DNA of 8,082 bases from Planctomycetota bacterium (GCA_021852245.1 JAJZNY010000431.1:1-8082); one strand, 5' to 3'; positions 1 through 7,913 are shown, counted from the stretch's first letter. Program-made: numbers and translations. The notes: generated from the letters alone by a model not told the origin.

Positions 1-2
1 CG

Positions 3-716
3 CGTGGCATCCTCGTCACGCGACAGGATCAGTCCGGCCGAAAAACGGTTTTTGACCTCGTCAAACCAATTTCTCAGCGCCTCTTTCCAGTGGGGCGGCT
101 GGATATGGATTCCCGCGGCCTGCTGCTCCTGACCAATGACGGCGAGCTGGCCAACCGCCTGACGCATCCGAGTTACGGTGTGGAGAAACTCTACGTCGTC
201 ACCGTTGACGGTAAAATGAGCCCGGGTGCGCTGGAAAAGATTCGCAAGAGGGCGTGGCTGGGACCGGCGGGGCGCGGGCAGGCCGTGCGCACCGAGGGGC
301 TGAAAATTAAATTGATCAGCAGCGATCGGCAGTTTACCACGCTCGAAGTCCGGCTCGCAGAGGGACGCAACCGCGAAATTCGCCGTGTGCTGGCCCGGGC
401 CGGGTACCGGGTACGCGATCTCTGCCGCGTCGCCATCGCCGAAAAACTCACCATCAAAGGGCTTTCTCCCGGCGAATACCGTCTGTTGACCGACGCGGAG
501 GTCGCGTGGCTGCGACACGCCAGTTCCCGCGAATATCAGCAGCTTAAGCGCGACGCCACTCAGCAGTGGTTTGAACGCAAAGAAATGGAAAAAGAGCGTA
601 AACGCCTGCGCCATACGGCATCAGCTGTAAAACCGGCACCCAAAGCCACACCCCGCAGCTCAGCTCGGGCCACGAAACGGCCCACCGGCAGGCGTTGGGA
701 GGATAGGCGGCGATGA
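3..716 (+). CDS. rRNA pseudouridine synthase, RsuA/RluB/RluE/RluF family (5' end outside window)
   Basis: This enzyme converts a specific uridine in rRNA to pseudouridine in the cytoplasm. The reading frame is open to the left edge, and conserved family sequence (VFDLVKPISQRLFPVGRLD) precedes the internal GTG at 90, so that GTG is not the real start. The family's N-terminal S4 RNA-binding domain must lie upstream, and about 237 residues are visible. The catalytic motif GRLDMDSRGLLLLTNDG is intact, with the catalytic Asp codon at 102-104. It is followed by the THPSYGVEKLYVV segment and the late core motif EGRNREIRR. The last ~50 residues are Lys/Arg/Ala/Pro-rich, probably a disordered RNA-binding tail. 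The motif wording looks closest to RluB (23S rRNA helix 89 region), but RsuA, RluE or RluF cannot be excluded without the missing domain. The TGA stop overlaps the metH ATG (ATGA at 713-716), which implies an operon. Confidence 0.95.
   Translation, partial: RGILVTRQDQSGRKTVFDLVKPISQRLFPVGRLDMDSRGLLLLTNDGELANRLTHPSYGVEKLYVVTVDGKMSPGALEKIRKRAWLGPAGRGQAVRTEGLKIKLISSDRQFTTLEVRLAEGRNREIRRVLARAGYRVRDLCRVAIAEKLTIKGLSPGEYRLLTDAEVAWLRHASSREYQQLKRDATQQWFERKEMEKERKRLRHTASAVKPAPKATPRSSARATKRPTGRRWEDRRR
697..703 (+). promoter_or_regulatory. Ribosome binding site of metH inside the upstream gene
   Basis: GGGAGGA lies 9 bases before the ATG at 713. It is a strong Shine-Dalgarno match and favours 713 over the adjacent in-frame ATG at 716. 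It sits within the last codons of the pseudouridine synthase, so metH can be re-initiated by ribosomes finishing that gene. Confidence 0.7.
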
Positions 717-3700
717 TGATCGCGTCTTCAACTCAGATCGCAGATATCAGTCTTTCTGAGAAAGCGTCATCGGGCCGCGCGCCGTCTGCGTCTCCCGCCT
801 TTCTCGATTTCCTGCGCGACAACGTCATGCTTTTTGATGGCGGCCTTGGAACGCAGATATTCGAGGCGGATCTGCCACTGGCTGATTTCTGGAATCTTGA
901 AAACTGCCCCGAGGTGCTGGTGCTCAGTCGGCCCGATGTGATTGAACGCATTCACGCATCCTACTTTGCCGCCGGCAGCCACACCGTCGAGACCGACACG
1001 TTCGGCGGAAGTAAAATTGTATTGGCGGAATTCGATCTGCAGGATCGCTGCCGCGAGATCAATCGCACTGCGGCCCAGATCGCGCGGCGGGCTGCGGAGA
1101 ATGCCCGTTCTCCCGGGCACCCCCGTTTTGTCGCCGGTTCCATCGGGCCGGGCACCAAGTCGATCACACTGGGCAACACTACATTCGATCTCATGCACGA
1201 TTCCTACCGCGAGCAGATTCTCGGCCTGCTGGAAGGGGGGGTGGATGTCATCCTCATCGAAACCTGCTTTGATCTGCTCCAGGCAAAAACCGCCGTCATC
1301 GCCGCTGTTGACGCCATGCACGAGGCGAAAATCCATGTGCCGATCATGGTGCAGGTTACGATGGAAACGGTCGGTACCATGCTTTTGGGCACCGAAATGC
1401 CGGCAGTCATCACCACGCTTGAAGCCCTGCCGGTGGATGTGATCGGCATGAACTGCGCCACCGGGCCGGAACTGATGCGCCAGCACGTCGAGGTGCTCAG
1501 CCGCGATTGCACCCGCTACATTTCTGTTCAGCCCAACGCCGGCCTTCCCGTGCAGCATGAAGGGAGAACGCATTTTCCGCTCGGGCCCGCCGAACTGGCC
1601 AAAGCCCACGTCGAATTTATCCGCGATCTCGGCGTCAATATCGTCGGCGGCTGCTGCGGCACCACGCCCGCGCATATTAAAGCCACGGCTGATGCCATTC
1701 GCGATCTTAAACCCCTGAGGCGTGAAGCCTTCGGCCGTAAACCCGATGCAGAGCACTGCGGCGTTTCATCGCTTTACTCCTCCGTTGATGCCCGGCAGGA
1801 TAATTCCATTCTGATCATCGGGGAGCGCACCAACACCAACGGCAGTAAAAAATTCAAGGAAGCGCTGTTGGCGCAGGATTGGGACACGCTCGTTGCGATG
1901 GGGCGCGAGCAGGTGAAGGAATCATCCCATGTCATTGATGTTTGTGTCGATTATGTCGGGCGCGACGGCGTGCCGGATATGCGCGGCGTCGTGCAGCGCT
2001 TTGCCAAGGAAGTCACCGCTCCTCTGATGATTGATTCCACGCAGTTGGATGTGGTTGAAGCGGGTCTGCAGGCGGCACCGGGAAAGTGCATTGTTAATTC
2101 CATCAATCTGGAGGATGGTGAGGAAAAACTCGCCAAAATGGCTGCCCTGCTGAAACGTTACGGTGCCGCCGTCGTTGCAGGAACCATCGATGAGGATAAA
2201 ACCGAAGCGATGGCCAAAACCGCGGATCGTAAACTGCAGATTGCCGAGCGACTCTATGATCTTCTGGTTAATAAATACGGCATTCCGGAAACCGATATCT
2301 ATTTCGATCCCCTGATTTTTCCCATCGTAACCGGGCAGGACGAGGTGCGGCGGCTCGCCATTGAAACCATAGAGGGCATACGGGCCATATCCGCTCGATT
2401 TCCGAACTGCCATACCACGCTGGGGCTCTCCAACGTCTCTTTCGGTCTCAAGCCCTACGCCCGGCTGGTGATCAACAGCGCCTTTTTTAATGAATGTGTC
2501 CGAGCCGGCCTCACCTCGGCCATTGTTCATTCCAGTAAGATCCTGCCGGAAAACCGCATCGATCCCGAACATTACCGCTGGGCGCTCGATCTCATTTACG
2601 ACCGTCGCAGCGACGATTACAACCCTCTCGGCCTCCTGAGCTCTCTCGGCACGCCGAAAAAGGATGCTGCTGCTGAGGAAAATCTTCCGCTGGAGGAAAA
2701 ACTGCAGCGGCATATCATCGATGGCGATAAACAAATGCTCCATGAACACCTCCAGGAGGCGCTGAAGCAATATCCGGCGCTGACCATTATTAATGATTAT
2801 CTGCTCGCGGGGATGAAGACGGTCGGTGAACTCTTCGGCTCGGGCAAAATGCAGTTGCCCTTCGTCCTTCAGAGTGCGGAAGTCATGAAGGCCGCCGTGG
2901 CGTTCCTCCAGCCCTTCATGCCTAAATCCGAAGGCTCAACCCGCGGCACGCTGGTGCTGGCAACCGTTCGTGGCGATGTGCATGATATCGGCAAAAATCT
3001 GGTGGATATCATTCTCTCCAACAACGGCTTCAAGGTTTATAACCTCGGCATCAAACAGCCGATCACCAACGTTATTGAGGCCGCACGGAAATACAACGCC
3101 GACGCCATCGGCCTCTCCGGCCTGCTGGTCAAGTCCACGATGGTCATGAAGGATGATCTCATTGAACTCAACCGCCTCGGTATTAAAACGCCCGTCATCC
3201 TCGGCGGGGCGGCATTAACGCGGTCCTTTGTGGAGTCCGACCTCCGCCGAATCTATTCCGGTCCCCTCTTTTACGGCAAAGATGCGTTCGAGGGATTGCG
3301 GATCATGGATCATCTCGGCACCGGCCGTCTGCTGGAAATATTGCTGGCCACCGGTGAAGATTCAGAGACGGCCCAGCTTCGCGCCGCCGGGCAGGTGGCT
3401 GCGCCGGCGGCCCCATCCCCTGCACCAGCCGCCCCGGCGGTGGTTAAGGCGGGGCCAGTGGGCATTCGTTCCGATGCGCCGATTCCCGAGGCTCCCTTCT
3501 GGGGCGTGCGCGTTGTGAGCGAAATTCCCGTCGAGTCCATCTTTCCCTATATCGACGAAGTAGCGCTGTTCCGCGGACAATGGCAATTCAAGAGCGGCAC
3601 GATGCCACGCGATGAATTTCGCCGCTGGACGCAGGAGCATGTCCAGCCCATCTTCCGCCGCATCAAGCAGAAATCCGTCGAACTCAAGCTCTTCGAGCCG

Positions 3701-4276
3701 CAGGTGGTTTACGGCTATTTTCACGCCCAGTCCGAAGGGAATGATCTGATCATCTACCGGGATGACGGCCGTACTGAGTGGCTTCGCTTCCACTTCCCTC
3801 GCCAGACCAACCGAAAATTCTGGTGTCTGAGTGATTTTATCGCCCCAAAGAGCAGTGGGAAAATGGATGTTCTTCCCGCCATGTGCGTTACCGCCGGCCA
3901 CGCCATCACCCCTTTTGAAAAGCAGCTTTTCGAAAAAGGGGATTTTACCGAATACCTCTATTTCCATGGCATGGGTGTACAGATTGCCGAGGCGCTCGCG
4001 GAGATGTGGCATAAGCGTATCCGTCAGGAACTGAGCATTGCTGATCAGGATGGCCCGACCATGCGGGATTTATTTGCGTGCCATTATCGCGGATGTCGGT
4101 ACAGTTTCGGCTATCCGGCCTGCCCAGATCTGCAGGATCAGGAAAAATTATTTGCCCTGCTGGATCCCGCCCGTATCGGGTGCACGCTGTCGGAAAATTG
4201 GATGATCCAGCCGGAGCAGTCCACCTCTGCACTCGTGATGCACCATCCCGACGCCCGGTACTTCAATGTTGATTGA
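713..4276 (+). CDS. metH: Cobalamin-dependent methionine synthase (5-methyltetrahydrofolate-homocysteine methyltransferase)
   Basis: MetH transfers a methyl group from 5-methyltetrahydrofolate to homocysteine through methylcobalamin, making methionine and regenerating tetrahydrofolate in the cytoplasm. All four modules are present in 1187 residues (E. coli has 1227). The homocysteine-binding barrel spans about 30-345, with DGGLGTQ near its start and zinc ligands Cys248, Cys314 and Cys315 (NCATG and GGCCGTTP). The pterin-binding barrel spans about 365-630 and begins at IIGERTN (GERTN 370-374). The B12 cap follows (about 655-745, with MQLPFVLQSAEVMK from 713). The B12 Rossmann domain (about 748-890) has DVHDIG with the cobalt-ligand His757, then Ser802 (SGLL) and Gly831-Gly832. 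The reactivation domain (about 927-1187) has Asp948 and RYSFGY (Arg1129, Tyr1134), matching the AdoMet-binding residues of E. coli MetH. An Ala/Pro-rich linker (about 897-918) precedes it. The protein ends shortly after HHPDARYF, without the ~40-residue E. coli tail. About 28 poorly conserved N-terminal residues precede the first barrel. No B12 riboswitch can fit ahead of it, because it overlaps the upstream gene. By family knowledge, reactivation needs a flavodoxin-type reductant, which is not encoded here. Confidence 0.98.
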   Translation: MMIASSTQIADISLSEKASSGRAPSASPAFLDFLRDNVMLFDGGLGTQIFEADLPLADFWNLENCPEVLVLSRPDVIERIHASYFAAGSHTVETDTFGGSKIVLAEFDLQDRCREINRTAAQIARRAAENARSPGHPRFVAGSIGPGTKSITLGNTTFDLMHDSYREQILGLLEGGVDVILIETCFDLLQAKTAVIAAVDAMHEAKIHVPIMVQVTMETVGTMLLGTEMPAVITTLEALPVDVIGMNCATGPELMRQHVEVLSRDCTRYISVQPNAGLPVQHEGRTHFPLGPAELAKAHVEFIRDLGVNIVGGCCGTTPAHIKATADAIRDLKPLRREAFGRKPDAEHCGVSSLYSSVDARQDNSILIIGERTNTNGSKKFKEALLAQDWDTLVAMGREQVKESSHVIDVCVDYVGRDGVPDMRGVVQRFAKEVTAPLMIDSTQLDVVEAGLQAAPGKCIVNSINLEDGEEKLAKMAALLKRYGAAVVAGTIDEDKTEAMAKTADRKLQIAERLYDLLVNKYGIPETDIYFDPLIFPIVTGQDEVRRLAIETIEGIRAISARFPNCHTTLGLSNVSFGLKPYARLVINSAFFNECVRAGLTSAIVHSSKILPENRIDPEHYRWALDLIYDRRSDDYNPLGLLSSLGTPKKDAAAEENLPLEEKLQRHIIDGDKQMLHEHLQEALKQYPALTIINDYLLAGMKTVGELFGSGKMQLPFVLQSAEVMKAAVAFLQPFMPKSEGSTRGTLVLATVRGDVHDIGKNLVDIILSNNGFKVYNLGIKQPITNVIEAARKYNADAIGLSGLLVKSTMVMKDDLIELNRLGIKTPVILGGAALTRSFVESDLRRIYSGPLFYGKDAFEGLRIMDHLGTGRLLEILLATGEDSETAQLRAAGQVAAPAAPSPAPAAPAVVKAGPVGIRSDAPIPEAPFWGVRVVSEIPVESIFPYIDEVALFRGQWQFKSGTMPRDEFRRWTQEHVQPIFRRIKQKSVELKLFEPQVVYGYFHAQSEGNDLIIYRDDGRTEWLRFHFPRQTNRKFWCLSDFIAPKSSGKMDVLPAMCVTAGHAITPFEKQLFEKGDFTEYLYFHGMGVQIAEALAEMWHKRIRQELSIADQDGPTMRDLFACHYRGCRYSFGYPACPDLQDQEKLFALLDPARIGCTLSENWMIQPEQSTSALVMHHPDARYFNVD
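3909..3946 (+). repeat. Inverted repeat (terminator-like hairpin) inside the metH reactivation domain
   Basis: CCCCTTTTGAAAAGC (3909-3923) and GCTTTTCGAAAAAGGGG (3925-3941) are complementary apart from two extra bases (3932-3933) in the right arm. In RNA this would give an 8-bp stem, a 2-base bulge, a 5-bp stem and a GCAGC loop. ATTTT follows directly at 3942-3946, which resembles an intrinsic terminator on the + strand. It lies within codons for the ITPFEKQLFEKGDF stretch, so it may simply reflect the repeated amino-acid pattern FEKQLFEKG. A regulatory role is not shown. Confidence 0.4.
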
Positions 4277-4277
4277 T

Positions 4278-4296
4278 GTGGTCATACAACCACTTT
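4278..4296 (+). terminator. Possible weak terminator after metH
   Basis: GTGGT (4278-4282) and ACCAC (4289-4293) can form a 5-bp stem with a 6-base loop, directly after the metH stop and followed by only three T residues. It is the only hairpin I see in the 57-base gap between the convergent stops. It is short and lacks a real U tract on either strand, so termination may instead depend on Rho. Confidence 0.25.
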
Positions 4297-4333
4297 GTCG
4301 ATACGGTTTGGGTGCCATCAGTCCAATCCGTCG

Positions 4334-7300
4334 TTAAACCGCAATGGCCTGCGGGGTGGAACTCTGAGCGGTCGGCAGTCGGATATCGCCGCTGAGCATT
4401 TTGGCCAGTTCATCGGCGTGCACCGGCTTACTGAAAAAATAACCCTGAATGGAGTGACATCCCAGCAGTTTCAGCAGGGTAATCTGTTCGATTTTTTCCA
4501 CACCTTCGGCGATGGTCTTAAGCTGCAGATTCTCCGCCAGGTTCACAATCGTATCGACCACCGCGAGGTCTTTGGGGTCATCGATCATGTCACGGATAAA
4601 GGAGCGGTCGATTTTCAGCGTATCGATGGGGAATCGGGTCAGGTAGCTGAGGCTGGAATATCCCGTGCCGAAATCATCGAGTGAGAAGTGGATGCCGCAA
4701 TCCTTGATCTCGATCATCCGCGATCGCAGGGATTCCGTCTGCGCCATCAACGTGCTTTCGGTGATCTCCAATTCAAGCATGCCGGGGTCCAGCCCCGTAT
4801 CGCGCAATGTCCGTCGGACGATTTCAGGCAGGCCCGGCTCGCGGCACTGCAGAGCGGAGAGATTCACCGCAACCGGCACAATGGGCACGCCTGCAGCCTG
4901 CCAACGACGATTCTGCGCGCACGCCTCGTGAAGAATCCATTCTCCAATCTCCAAGATCAGTCCCTTTTCCTCCGCCAGCGGTATGAATTTCATCGGTGAA
5001 ACCAATCCGCGGTCCGGGTGCTGCCAGCGGATCAGAGCTTCACTGCCGATGATCTTGCCGGTCTGCAGATTAACCTGCGGCTGGAACTGAAGCACAAACT
5101 GATTTTTCCGCAGCGCTTCGCGGAGGTCATTTTCAAGGCGTATGTGCTCGATGGCGGCGGCGTGCATTTCCGGTGTGTGGAAGGCGGCGCGATTTTTTCC
5201 TTCCTTCTTAACCTGATAAAGCGCCTCGTCGGCTGTACGCAAAAGCACCCCGCAATCCACGCCGTCGCGCGGGTAGATGCTCATGCCAATGCTGCAAGAA
5301 ATATGGAACGTATGGCCCGAGATGACAAATGGAACCGACATCGACTGTATGATTTTCTGTGCCACGAGATTCACATCCCCCGGTGATCGCGGCTCTTTAA
5401 TCAGCACAATAAATTCATCGCCCCCAAGCCGGGCTACCGTGTCTTCCGACCGCAGCGCGCTGCGAATCCGCATGGCGGCTCCCTGCAGGAGTTCGTCACC
5501 AAAATCATGGCCAAGCGTATCGTTCACGCTCTTGAAATTATCCAGATCAATAAACACCACACCCGCCATGGTATTGCGCCGATGCGCTTCGCGGATGGCC
5601 TGTTCAAGCCGATCGATGAGCAAGGTCCGGTTTGGCAGCCCGGTTAGCGAATCGTGGTAGGCCAGATAATGAATGCGTTCCTCTGCGGCTTTTCTTTCGC
5701 TGATATCCCGGAATATGCTCAGCACCATGTACTTGCCCTGCATCTCGACCCGGCTTTCCACGGCTTCGACCGGGAATGACCGCAGGTCTTTGCGGGTGAT
5801 GGTTGTCGTAGAGTCAACAGTTTCACCGGTGTTGATGATGCGGTTGTAGCGGTTGGTGGTATCCCCCTGCACATCAGGCGGAAAGAGTTGCTGCCCTCGC
5901 AGCGTGAGCATTTCTTCGCGTGTATAACCAAGCAGTTCCAGTGCCCGTCGGTTGACTTCAAGGATGCGCCCGTCGCTCTGCATCAGGATAATGGCGTCGC
6001 CCGCTGCTTCCATGACGAGATGGTAGCGGGCTTCCGAGTCGCGCAGGGCCTGTTCCGCCGCCCGACGCAGTGATTCGCGATCGGCGTCTTCGATGGCAAA
6101 GGTGAGGCTGGTGGCAATTTCCGAAAGCACTTCAACCACGCGGGGAGAAAACCCGTCCGGCCGGCTTGAATAAACCGCGAGAACACCGAAATTATGCCCC
6201 TTACGCAGCAGAGGAAATGCCGCTGCCGACCGCAGATGGAATTTATCCAGCGCAAACGCCCAAGGGGTATCAAAACCCATCGTCTTGAAATCATGAATAA
6301 CCGATGCACTCTGACTCGTGAGGGCGGCATCAATGGGTTGAAGTCCTGCGGGGAGCGTCTTCTGCTGCGAATGGGAAATGGTCTGAAGATATTCAGCGGC
6401 CGAACCCGCCCAGTAGCTGAGCCGACATTGCCGTGATCGAGCCGCGGAGATTGCGACAAACGCCAGTTCGAAGTGCGTCGACTTGGTGACAATCCTGCAA
6501 ACCTCATCGAATAACTGATCTTGTGAGCAGCGATGGGCAACGAGCTGATTAATCTGACTCAGCGTGGCATACAGGTCATTGAGCTGTTGAAGATCGCGTT
6601 CCGCAAGTGACTTTTTCTGCAGCGCACCGGTAAGGGATCGATACGTTGTGTAAAAAATCATTCCGACGACGGCAATCAGGCAAAGCACCAGGCCGATGTT
6701 AAGCAGTAACGTCAGCCGCAGACGCGCCAGACGCACATATAAATCCGACCGCATGTTCCTGAGCGAAAGCGCAAAAACCTGCTCGATGTCCCGATTAATG
6801 ATTCCCGCTCTCTGCTTCAGAATGAGAAGCGACTTCGGATCACCCGGCGCCACGGCTCTCGCCGAATGCAGCAATCGATCGCCATCAAAGCCCAGTTGAT
6901 TGACCGCTTTCGAAAGAGCTAGTCCGTCAGGCGTTCTTGGCCGGTGTCGCCTCTTGAGGTTTCTTATGATCGAGCTGATGTCCCGCCAGTCAATCATCTG
7001 CGCCAGCTCAATGGCGGAATCTCGCCATTGCGGACTCACCGACGCATGCGAACGCTCCGTAATAATCGCACGCCGAATTAAGTTGGTTTGCTCGACCAGA
7101 TCAATCAGATTATTCGACAGCGCCCGAACGTCATGTTGAATGGTCAGATTACGATCTGCTGAAAATTTTACCTCGGTCGTCGCCTGGCTGTAAATACTCC
7201 AGAGCGCCATGATGGCGTTCGTCTCGATCTCGTCCGTCTCTCCTCGTTGCCCCGCTTGTGGATCTTTCGGAACCGAATGGATCTGTCTTGCGATGTTCTT

Positions 7301-7729
7301 CCACCGGTATTCCAAACCCATCCGCTGCGCCAAAACGCGATTCTCACTGACAAATCTTGCCAGCGAGCTCCGCATGTTGTGCCAGGCATGGGTTACAGTT
7401 CCCTCCTTCAGGGTGTCGCCGACCGAACGCTCCTGCCATGCAATCTGATGATTTTCAATGGAAGTGATCAGCGGAAGAATGGAACTTACATATCGAGACC
7501 AGGTAATCTCACCTTTCAAGATCCCCATTTTGTCCGATTCATTGCGATAAACTTGAAACAGGGGCACCGCGATCGCGACCACAAGCCCCAAGGCAACGAG
7601 CGTAAAACGCGTCGGTAAGTTGATCCGCTTGATCATGCTGGTGATCGGATCAGCCATCAGTGTATGTCCAAAATAACCATCAGCTAAGTTATCGGCGAAT
7701 TTGCTCTGCGAAGTCGATTCCGATTTCAT
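4334..7729 (-). CDS. Membrane-bound sensor with GAF, PAS, GGDEF and EAL domains (putative c-di-GMP synthase/phosphodiesterase)
   Basis: This 1131-residue inner-membrane protein is predicted to make and/or degrade cyclic di-GMP, the messenger that controls the shift between motility and biofilm. The order is: ~40 cytoplasmic residues, TM1 (about 41-60), a mostly helical loop (about 63-335) expected outside the membrane, TM2 (about 341-362), a short helical linker, GAF-like (about 388-545), PAS (about 565-676), GGDEF (about 687-850) and EAL (about 865-1112). The cyclase signature RLGGDEF is intact (GGDEF 769-773). RSED (760-763) sits exactly five residues before it, which is the position of the RxxD product-inhibition site. 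The EAL domain keeps Glu897 (EAL), Asn956 (NLSALQ), Glu988 (LEITES), Asp1018-Asp1019 (DDFGTGYSS), Lys1039, Glu1075 and Glu1078 (AEGVE) and Gln1095 (QGYFFSKP). Both activities are therefore possible; which one dominates cannot be read from sequence. I do not recognise the loop as a named sensor domain. The ATG at 7729 overlaps the stop of a small upstream frame; in-frame ATGs at residues 25 and 32 are alternative starts. Confidence 0.96.
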   Translation of the reverse strand: MKSESTSQSKFADNLADGYFGHTLMADPITSMIKRINLPTRFTLVALGLVVAIAVPLFQVYRNESDKMGILKGEITWSRYVSSILPLITSIENHQIAWQERSVGDTLKEGTVTHAWHNMRSSLARFVSENRVLAQRMGLEYRWKNIARQIHSVPKDPQAGQRGETDEIETNAIMALWSIYSQATTEVKFSADRNLTIQHDVRALSNNLIDLVEQTNLIRRAIITERSHASVSPQWRDSAIELAQMIDWRDISSIIRNLKRRHRPRTPDGLALSKAVNQLGFDGDRLLHSARAVAPGDPKSLLILKQRAGIINRDIEQVFALSLRNMRSDLYVRLARLRLTLLLNIGLVLCLIAVVGMIFYTTYRSLTGALQKKSLAERDLQQLNDLYATLSQINQLVAHRCSQDQLFDEVCRIVTKSTHFELAFVAISAARSRQCRLSYWAGSAAEYLQTISHSQQKTLPAGLQPIDAALTSQSASVIHDFKTMGFDTPWAFALDKFHLRSAAAFPLLRKGHNFGVLAVYSSRPDGFSPRVVEVLSEIATSLTFAIEDADRESLRRAAEQALRDSEARYHLVMEAAGDAIILMQSDGRILEVNRRALELLGYTREEMLTLRGQQLFPPDVQGDTTNRYNRIINTGETVDSTTTITRKDLRSFPVEAVESRVEMQGKYMVLSIFRDISERKAAEERIHYLAYHDSLTGLPNRTLLIDRLEQAIREAHRRNTMAGVVFIDLDNFKSVNDTLGHDFGDELLQGAAMRIRSALRSEDTVARLGGDEFIVLIKEPRSPGDVNLVAQKIIQSMSVPFVISGHTFHISCSIGMSIYPRDGVDCGVLLRTADEALYQVKKEGKNRAAFHTPEMHAAAIEHIRLENDLREALRKNQFVLQFQPQVNLQTGKIIGSEALIRWQHPDRGLVSPMKFIPLAEEKGLILEIGEWILHEACAQNRRWQAAGVPIVPVAVNLSALQCREPGLPEIVRRTLRDTGLDPGMLELEITESTLMAQTESLRSRMIEIKDCGIHFSLDDFGTGYSSLSYLTRFPIDTLKIDRSFIRDMIDDPKDLAVVDTIVNLAENLQLKTIAEGVEKIEQITLLKLLGCHSIQGYFFSKPVHADELAKMLSGDIRLPTAQSSTPQAIAV

Positions 7730-7911
7730 CTCACCCTCTGCCTGCCGATGCGTGCCAAAAACTTCGAGCCACCATGCTCTTTTACGTAAATATCTATAAC
7801 TGAATTCTCACTCAAATTCCAGTCAACGCCCGATAACGCCGCCACCTCGCGTAGATCGCGACCGATTCGCCCGCTTCCTTCTATCTTGCCTATTATCTTT
7901 GATGTATCCAT
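7726..7911 (-). CDS. Candidate small protein (61 aa) upstream of and overlapping the GGDEF/EAL gene
   Basis: I do not recognise this product. It begins MDTSKIIGKIEGSG, contains VIDIYVKEHGGSKFL near residues 38-52 and ends in a basic tail. It has no signal peptide or membrane segment. In favour of a gene: its TGA overlaps the next ATG as ATGA, the same arrangement as at the metH start, and its composition is protein-like rather than low-complexity. Against: no convincing Shine-Dalgarno precedes the ATG at 7911, and its codons are AT-richer than its neighbours (four of its six Ile codons are ATA). The frame also stays open upstream of the ATG to a TAG at 8008-8010 (93 residues in all), with no ATG, GTG or TTG start in that stretch. 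It could be a real leader peptide or small partner of the sensor, the remnant of a longer decayed gene, or a chance frame. Confidence 0.35.
   Translation of the reverse strand: MDTSKIIGKIEGSGRIGRDLREVAALSGVDWNLSENSVIDIYVKEHGGSKFLARIGRQRVR
7734..7739 (-). promoter_or_regulatory. Likely ribosome binding site of the GGDEF/EAL gene
   Basis: On the minus strand AGAGGG lies 4 bases before the ATG at 7729. The spacing is somewhat short, but this is a better match than anything ahead of the in-frame ATGs at residues 25 and 32, so it supports the 7729 start. It lies within the last codons of the small frame at 7726-7911. Confidence 0.45.
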
Positions 7912-7913
7912 GG

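Noticed and set aside
90..92. GTG at 90 as the start of the pseudouridine synthase
   Set aside because: The codons before it continue the conserved family sequence up to the left edge, and a start here would cut into the core just before the catalytic GRLD motif. The gene starts outside the window.
392..415. Short tandem-like repeat (CCGGGTA twice) in the pseudouridine synthase gene
   Set aside because: It encodes conserved core residues (ARAGYRVRD) and is explained by GC-rich codon choice.
767..1756. Long minus-strand open frame (329 residues) opposite metH
   Set aside because: It lies entirely antisense to the well-conserved homocysteine-binding barrel of MetH, has no recognisable motif and is of a kind common in GC-rich genes. 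Treated as a shadow frame.
1922..2770. Minus-strand open frame (282 residues) opposite metH
   Set aside because: Antisense to the MetH pterin-binding and cap domains, with no domain motifs. It reflects codon bias of the real gene.
3362..4012. Minus-strand open frame (216 residues) opposite metH
   Set aside because: Antisense to the hinge and reactivation domain of MetH. No family features are seen.
4295..4684. Plus-strand frame (129 residues) starting in the convergent gap
   Set aside because: Nearly all of it is opposite the conserved end of the EAL domain. It has no recognisable motif and fits a shadow frame.
5018..5660. Two overlapping plus-strand frames (5018-5386 and 5277-5660)
   Set aside because: Both are antisense to the GGDEF domain and the start of the EAL domain, with no motifs of their own.
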